A stretch of 55,155 nucleotides of DNA from Phycisphaerae bacterium (GTDB lineage: Bacteria > Planctomycetota > Phycisphaerae > UBA1845 > UTPLA1): contig JAFGQA010000020.1 of assembly GCA_016935885.1 (NCBI GenBank), positions 1 through 55,155 on the forward strand, given 5' to 3'. A program made the translations under genes and the position numbers. Position 1 is the first letter of the stretch. Each line of letters starts with the position of its first letter. A model generated the notes under the pieces. It worked only from the letters and a program-made list of their open reading frames with translations, was not told the origin of the DNA and did no database searches. Positions 50,324 through 55,155 of this stretch are shown piece after piece.

Positions 50324-51856
50324 ATGGGTACGAGATGCGTGATCAACGTTGACTTGGCCGATGTATGGGCACAGACGGGACGGAAGAAATACCGTCGCAC
50401 GTTGGCCTGGGGCGACGAGGTCGATGTGACGAAGCAGACCTCTACGCGCATCGAGATCGAAACCGTGTATTTCGACAAGCAGCCTGACGGCAGCATCCTG
50501 CCCGTGAACGAAACCGGGTACATCGAGCCGAAATCGTCGGGCATCAACACGGCCGACATCGTGCGGCCGCGCAACAAAAACGATGTCCTCAAGGTGAACT
50601 ACGTGGATGTCCAGCAGGGCGACGCCGCCGTCATCGAATCTCCCGACGGCAAGGTCATCCTCGTGGATGGCGGGGACAACCAGATGTTCGCCCGCTACCT
50701 TGCCGGCCGGTTCCGCGGCACTACAGCGACGAACCCCAGGGTGATCGAATGCATACTCGTCACGCACGGCGACGCCGATCACTTCGCGGGCCTGCCGGAG
50801 ATCCTCAAGTCCGAGACCAACCGGGCGAAGCGCAAGCGGATTTTCATCCAGCCCAAACGCTACTACCACAACGGGATCATCAAGCGTCCCGGCAAGAAAA
50901 ACGGCAAGCGACTGTCTAACCTCCAGCTGCTTGGGGCGACGCGCAAGGTCGGCAAGGACATGTTCCTCACCGGCCTCGAGGACAACCCGCTCAAGGTGCC
51001 GGACGGTGAGATGAACGAGCCGTTCCGCGAGTGGAAGAACGCGCTCAAGGAATACGACAAACGTTCCAAGATCGAGATACGGCGGCTGCAGTTTGGCGAT
51101 GACGATGCCTTCGACTTCTTCAACCAGGACGGCCTGCGGATCGAGGTCCTCGGGCCGCTGGTGACGGAAGTAGGGGGCAGGCCGGCCCTCAAGTTCCTCG
51201 GCAATCCGCCCAAGGGGCCACGCGTCGGCCACGAGTCCCTCAACCTAGGCGACGAGGAATTCAAGGGTTGCTCGGCCTCGCACACCATCAACGGCCACTC
51301 GATCGTGTTTCGTCTCGTCTACGGCGGCATCAGCTATCTCTTTACGGGCGACCTCAACGACGAGGCGAGCCGGTTCCTCACGCGTGAGCACAACGCCGGC
51401 CGACTCCGGTTGCAGTCGGAAGTGTTCAAGGTGCCGCACCACGGCTCCGCCGACTTCTCCGGGGCGATGTTCCAGGCGGTCTCACCCGTGGTCAGCGTTG
51501 TTTCCAGCGGCGACGAGAGCGCGCGAAAGGAATACATCCACCCCCGCGCGACGCTCGTGGGTGCGCTGGGCAAATGGTCGCGCGTGCCGGAGCCGCTGAT
51601 CTTTGTCACGGAGCTGGTCGCGTTCTTCAACGCCGAGGGCTGGTCGAAGTTGTCGCACCCGAAGACGAAGAAAGAAAAGGAGCGCGGCGACTTCTTCGGA
51701 TTCAGCCGCACGGCCTACGGCATCGTGAAAACCCGTACCAACGGGAAGCGGCTGCTCGTCTACACCGACAGCGGCAACGTGCAGATGAAGGAGGCATACG
51801 CCTACGCGCTCGATTCCTCGGGCGTCCCACAGCCGGATAAAGTCGTGCGCGCCTGA
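50324..51856 (+). CDS. ComEC/Rec2-like metallo-beta-lactamase-fold hydrolase
   Basis: This 510-residue soluble protein has V-D-V-Q-Q-G-D-A-A (about 92-100), then D-G-G-D, the metal-binding T-H-G-D-A-D-H-F-A-G (about 147-156), F-T-G-D-L-N-D, and V-P-H-H-G-S-A-D, the C-terminal H-H-G-S of the ComEC-type metallo-beta-lactamase group. There is no membrane competence domain, so it is a stand-alone hydrolase. Stand-alone ComEC-like MBL proteins often appear in bacterial conflict loci as possible nucleases or phosphodiesterases. The N-terminal 85 residues form an extra small domain. An AAAGGAG ribosome site precedes the ATG. Confidence 0.85.
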   Translation: MGTRCVINVDLADVWAQTGRKKYRRTLAWGDEVDVTKQTSTRIEIETVYFDKQPDGSILPVNETGYIEPKSSGINTADIVRPRNKNDVLKVNYVDVQQGDAAVIESPDGKVILVDGGDNQMFARYLAGRFRGTTATNPRVIECILVTHGDADHFAGLPEILKSETNRAKRKRIFIQPKRYYHNGIIKRPGKKNGKRLSNLQLLGATRKVGKDMFLTGLEDNPLKVPDGEMNEPFREWKNALKEYDKRSKIEIRRLQFGDDDAFDFFNQDGLRIEVLGPLVTEVGGRPALKFLGNPPKGPRVGHESLNLGDEEFKGCSASHTINGHSIVFRLVYGGISYLFTGDLNDEASRFLTREHNAGRLRLQSEVFKVPHHGSADFSGAMFQAVSPVVSVVSSGDESARKEYIHPRATLVGALGKWSRVPEPLIFVTELVAFFNAEGWSKLSHPKTKKEKERGDFFGFSRTAYGIVKTRTNGKRLLVYTDSGNVQMKEAYAYALDSSGVPQPDKVVRA

Positions 51857-51880
51857 GATCGAAGGGTGTCGTCGGCGACC

Positions 51881-51913
51881 ATCCTGCCGTTTGCCAGGGC
51901 GGCGAGGCAGGAT
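51881..51913 (+). terminator. stem-loop after the MBL-fold gene
   Basis: ATCCTGCC (51881-51888) and GGCAGGAT (51906-51913) are exact complements around 17 nt, 25 bp after the stop codon. No T-run follows. A weak terminator is possible. Confidence 0.4.
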
Positions 51914-52128
51914 CTTGGAACCGCAGAAGGATTCCAAGAGTGCCGATCAGGCTCTACGTGACCGAATCCCGCCTCTTCGGCATTGTCGCCTGCATCCACC
52001 GTCGATATCGCAATACGGTACCGGCTCCTGTGAGCTCACGTTCACTCGGACATTTTTTCGCATCGAAAGGCCGCAGTTCTGCGATCTGCTCACGATCCGG
52101 CGACCGCACTCCGACTGCTTCTCGACCC

Positions 52129-52944
52129 TCACGTCTTCCGCAGCTTCCTGACCAAGTCCCTGAGCTGCTCGATCATCCCCTCGGCGCACTTCAAGGCGCG
52201 CTTTCTCTCCTGTTCATCAAGAGCATCAACGTCGGCCTTCGAGAAGGCCCGCCTGTTCCCCTCAAAGGCGAAGCTTTTGAGCGAACGGTTAAGTGCCTTC
52301 ACAATGGCCGGCGTGGGCGGCCGGCCCCTCGCGTCCACCTTCGGTGTCTTGGCCCGCTCTTCAGCCACCACTTTTCGCAGTTCGCGATATGATAAGTCCT
52401 TCGTGGATACCTTGTTGGCGACCTCTTCAACCCTTGAGGGGTCCCGGAGTGGCAGGAGCGTTTCCTGATATGACGGCGGAAGCTGCCGGAATGCTCTCGC
52501 GGTTCCTGGAAGCCGGCGAAGCATCACCGCGATCCCAACCGCGTTGTTGAGCCACGTCTTCGACACGGGCAGCTCGGAGGTCGCGCATCTTTCCGCCAAG
52601 GCGCGGTAGGAGGCGTTCTTTTGCGGATTCCTCGACTTGGCGAGTTCGGGATCGCTGCTGAAGAACATGTCCAGCACGTACTCCCCGACGTCTTCCGCCC
52701 CCCGTCTCAACGTTGCCGCGACCTTGGCGCTGATCCAACCCACTGCCTCATCAACGAGCTTCGTGTCGACCAGTGTGCCCTTCAATTTCTCTGCGGTAAC
52801 ACTGCGACCTGTCTTGCCCGGCTTTTCCAGGTCCGAATTGGAACTGTCCGGGCGCCGGGACAGTTCGGTGGGCCGCACTATCGACGGTATGAATTGCCTC
52901 GCATCCTGGGCTTTCGTGACCACGCTCTTTCCGACCGATTCCAT
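52129..52944 (-). CDS. hypothetical helical protein, possible DNA-binding
   Basis: The 271-residue protein starts at 52944 after AGGAGGACTG. The central part (about 100-220) reads Y-R-A-L-A-E-R-C, T-W-L-N-N-A-V-G-I-A-V-M-L-R-R-L-P, L-P-L-R-D-P-S-R-V-E-E-V-A-N-K-V, L-S-Y-R-E-L-R-K-V-V-A-E-E. This helical pattern resembles ParB-like or other helix-turn-helix partition proteins of myxobacteria. The C-terminal part is basic (K-A-L-N-R-S-L-K, K-R-A-L-K). Family not established. Confidence 0.55.
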   Translation of the reverse strand: MESVGKSVVTKAQDARQFIPSIVRPTELSRRPDSSNSDLEKPGKTGRSVTAEKLKGTLVDTKLVDEAVGWISAKVAATLRRGAEDVGEYVLDMFFSSDPELAKSRNPQKNASYRALAERCATSELPVSKTWLNNAVGIAVMLRRLPGTARAFRQLPPSYQETLLPLRDPSRVEEVANKVSTKDLSYRELRKVVAEERAKTPKVDARGRPPTPAIVKALNRSLKSFAFEGNRRAFSKADVDALDEQERKRALKCAEGMIEQLRDLVRKLRKT

Positions 52945-53469
52945 GCCAGTCCTCCTCGCAGACACGTAAAATTATGCAATATGTACGCCAGGCCGCCTCT
53001 GTGCCCAGAACGAATCGTGGTAGGGGTTTGAGGTGCGGCGAGCGCCTTGGGGATGGTCAGATCTGACCGGGCGCCGGCCGTTTCCGGCCAGTCCTACTGC
53101 CTGCTGCCCTTATGCCAGGTCCGACAAGTCAGGAACGTGGTCTCGGCCTCAACGATTGCCGAGGATGTCCAAGTGCCTCGGCGACAGGAGACAGGTGTGA
53201 GCTGTCGGAGTAGGGGGCGCGGTCGGCCGCAGCCCATAGTCCGACACAGTGGTCGTTCAGGCATGCGCCGGTGTCACCCCCTGGCTCCCGTACACATTCT
53301 GAACATCCTCTTGGGCCAGGGCTGGCAATGAATACAGCCACCGAAGCATTGAACCGTCCCCTTGACAAGATATCGCCGAGTGGTGCAGCCTTTCTTGTCT
53401 TGTTGCTCATTGAGGGAGTGAGTTTCTTTGCTGTGTATGACGGACAACAACAAGGGAGGAGAGGTACTC
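52945..53469. other. 525-bp region between divergent genes
   Basis: It holds dispersed repeat C copy 2 (53248-53307). No gene was supported; the ORF at 53047-53331 has no domain or ribosome site. Confidence 0.5.
53248..53307. repeat. dispersed repeat C, copy 2
   Basis: It matches 45948-46010 from GTGGTCGTTCAGGCATGCGCC through GGCTCCCGT to TGAACAT, with one short length difference in the middle. Both copies lie in non-coding DNA. Confidence 0.65.
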
Positions 53470-54387
53470 ATGGCTGACATAGGTTCTGAACTGAGCATGG
53501 GCTGGTTGCCGGACTATCCTGACTTGAGGGATCACACGCCTGAGACGGATGATCTCCCGCAGAGGCGTAGGGCGCGAGGGGAACGGGATTCGATCAAGGG
53601 CATGCTAAAGAAGATCGGATTGGATGCCCCCGCCAAAGTGAAGCTGCAGCCCAGCGGGGATCTCCGGGGGTGGTGTTCGCCGATCGAGGACCAAGGAGCG
53701 CTGGGTTCGTGTACGGCGCATGCTGGCGTGGGCCTGATCGAGTATTTCGAGAGGAGGGCGTTTGGAAAATGGGTGGATGCCTCCCGTATGTTCCTCTACA
53801 AGGCCACTCGAAACATGATGCATGTGACTGGCGACACAGGAGCCTTCCTTCGCTCTACCATGGGGGCAATGGCGATATTCGGAGTCCCTCCCGAAGAATA
53901 CTGGCCATATGTGATAGCCGGCTTCGATAATGAGCCGACCGCATTCTGCTACGCCTACGGACAGAGTTACCAGTCGATCAACTACTTTCGCCTCGATCGC
54001 GTTGGAATACCGAGAGACACTCTCCTCGCCCGCATCAAGGCCTACCTGGCGGGGGGACTCCCCTCCATGTTCGGGTTCTCGGTCTACAACTCCTACACAC
54101 AAGCCAGCAAGACCGGACGAATCCCGTACCCCGCCCCTGGGGACAAACGCGTGGGCGGCCACGCCGTCGACGCGGTCGGGTACGACGACTCGATGAGAAT
54201 CAAGAATGCCAATCGCGGAGCCGAGGAGACCGTGGGAGCGCTGCTGATCCGGAATTCGTGGGGCGAGAACTGGGGCGAGAAAGGCTACGGGTGGCTCCCG
54301 TACAAGTACGTGCTAGAGGGACTGGCCGTCGACTGGTGGTCGGTCTTGAAAAATGAATGGGTCGATAACGGTCCGTTCGAGCCCTGA
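53470..54387 (+). CDS. papain-like C1 cysteine peptidase
   Basis: The 305-residue protein starts at 53470 (GGGAGGAGAGG upstream). The catalytic set of the papain family is complete: Gln75 and Cys81 in I-E-D-Q-G-A-L-G-S-C-T-A-H-A, His in G-G-H-A-V-D-A-V-G-Y (about 231), and Asn in I-R-N-S-W-G-E-N-W-G (about 262). It has no signal peptide and no long pro-domain; the 65-residue N-terminus with W-L-P-D-Y-P-D-L-R-D is typical of bacterial intracellular C1A enzymes. It would cleave proteins in the cytoplasm. It may be an effector or a maturation protease of a neighbouring system, though no substrate gene is evident. Confidence 0.9.
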   Translation: MADIGSELSMGWLPDYPDLRDHTPETDDLPQRRRARGERDSIKGMLKKIGLDAPAKVKLQPSGDLRGWCSPIEDQGALGSCTAHAGVGLIEYFERRAFGKWVDASRMFLYKATRNMMHVTGDTGAFLRSTMGAMAIFGVPPEEYWPYVIAGFDNEPTAFCYAYGQSYQSINYFRLDRVGIPRDTLLARIKAYLAGGLPSMFGFSVYNSYTQASKTGRIPYPAPGDKRVGGHAVDAVGYDDSMRIKNANRGAEETVGALLIRNSWGENWGEKGYGWLPYKYVLEGLAVDWWSVLKNEWVDNGPFEP

Positions 54388-54989
54388 TGACTGGAGAGGA
54401 TCTGCCAGGAGTGCGGTTTCCTGATCGCATCGAACGCGATCAACCCGTGCGGTCGGGGCGACGGGAATCAGGAACCTGGAGAGAGATGACGCCGCGTTCG
54501 ATTGGATCGCCAAGTTGCGCTTCTTGAGGATCATCTCCAGGTACGCCACAGGGAGGTGTCGCCACTCCCCCAACACAATTGACAAATTCCAGTGGCGAGT
54601 GGTGGTGGCGCCCGCACGGTGCCCTTGCCGGCCGGCCGCGCTCGTCGTCCCATGACCGTCCTCCTGCTGCGCGTGCAGCAGCCTGGGACACTACTGCTCT
54701 GGGCCCACCGGATTCACGCACGCGTGCCGAAGGGACACTGGCGACGAAGGAGGTGCGTGATCAGCGACACGTGCTTGGCAGGCTCCACCACGAGTACACC
54801 ATCGCTGCCTGAGCACCCGAGACGGGTGCCGGTCTGTGTCGCCGATGGCAGCGAAGTCGGTCTCGGGGCACAGCACCACCGTCTACCGGCATCCCCAAGC
54901 CGGCGGTTGTACTCGGCGGTCGAGGCGTGGCGGTCCCCGGCCACCTGGCGTGCGCCGACCACGGCGCAGGCAAGCCATCATCGTTTGCC
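54388..54989. other. 600-bp region without a supported gene
   Basis: A small stem (TGATCGC 54422-54428, GCGATCA 54436-54442) follows the peptidase gene. ORFs on both strands are not convincing; part may be eroded transposase from the right edge. Confidence 0.4.
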
Positions 54990-55155
54990 GAATCCGACCG
55001 TGCGTCGCAGAGACGTCTCTGGCCAAGTCGTGGGATGGAGTTCTTGCGGCGGACAGCCATCAATAGCCTGGGCCGGGCCTTGATGCGGAAGTAGGCTTTC
55101 TCCTCGGCGATCGTCCGCATGATGGCGGTGCAGTCACCCGCCGAATCGATGCGCA
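54990..55155 (-). pseudogene. transposase fragment at the right edge (partial)
   Basis: On the minus strand the frame is open from the window edge and reads R-I-D-S-A-G-D-C-T-A-I-M-R-T-I-A-E-E-K-A-Y-F, then R-I-K-A-R-P-R. This resembles the D-S-x-x segment and K-A-R of IS4/IS1380-type transposases, where the Asp is catalytic. Similarity fades after about 40 residues, so the 3' part is decayed or frameshifted. The gene continues beyond the window. Confidence 0.4.

Noticed and set aside
1..55155. tRNA, rRNA or CRISPR arrays
   Set aside because: No T-loop/acceptor combination, rRNA-like stretch or regular repeat-spacer pattern was seen on reading through.

Overview
This is a GC-rich bacterial window that most likely comes from a myxobacterium-like organism (Myxococcota, the former Deltaproteobacteria). 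The markers are a cell-wall-associated protein with an N-G-I-D-D-D-C-D-G repeat and a MYXO-CTERM-like tail (24919-27681), a giant PilY1-like protein with a Cys-rich region (16980-21239), an HpaA-family lipoprotein, and several Ig-like/propeller lipoproteins. No rRNA, tRNA or CRISPR array was seen. Much of the window looks accessory: defence cassettes, recombination genes, transposase relics, dispersed short repeats and many unrecognised ORFs.

Region by region. (1) 1-4122, plus strand: the end of a conjugation/coupling-type ATPase, then a tight block with a putative ssDNA-annealing protein, a Cas4/RecB-like PD-(D/E)XK nuclease with four cysteines, a DUF932 protein and small overlapping ORFs. 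This looks like a plasmid or integrative-element recombination module. (2) 4124-7538, minus: three genes joined by ATGA overlaps. They are a nuclease-like protein, a winged-helix-like middle protein and a Rad50-like ABC ATPase, the layout of an ABC three-component (ABC-3C) conflict system. (3) 7894-8400: a ribbon-helix-helix protein with an extra C-terminal domain. (4) 8902-14400, minus: a TonB/ExbD/ExbB/TonB-dependent-receptor operon headed by a small His/Cys-containing exported protein, behind a promoter whose -10 lies inside a perfect 12+12 bp palindrome. (5) 15105-16084: a small lipoprotein and a stand-alone receiver-like protein. (6) 16980-24606: PilY1-like protein, a PhaR-type DNA-binding domain, an HU-like protein, and a response regulator with a degenerate EAL domain. 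(7) 24919-28477: the surface protein and HpaA-like lipoprotein. (8) 28615-33544: a tyrosine recombinase and a Gabija defence pair (GajA, GajB). (9) 34328-40321, minus: an operon from a sigma factor through several unknowns to a membrane protein with a Lon-type Ser-Lys protease domain and Sel1 repeats. (10) 40677-45710, plus: exported vWA protein, tubulin/FtsZ-like NTPase domain, helical partner, small membrane protein and zinc-ribbon protein. (11) 46106-54387: Ig/propeller lipoprotein, a broken IS701-like transposase, a ComEC-like metallo-beta-lactamase-fold protein, an unknown, and a papain-like peptidase. The right edge carries the start of another transposase relic.

The best candidates for undescribed systems are regions 9 and 10, which are divergent from each other across 355 bp: a sigma factor linked to a membrane Lon-Sel1 protein, and a vWA/split-tubulin system. 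ABC-3C and Gabija are known types, so this stretch behaves like a defence and conflict island. All functional calls rest on reading motifs by eye; no database search was run.
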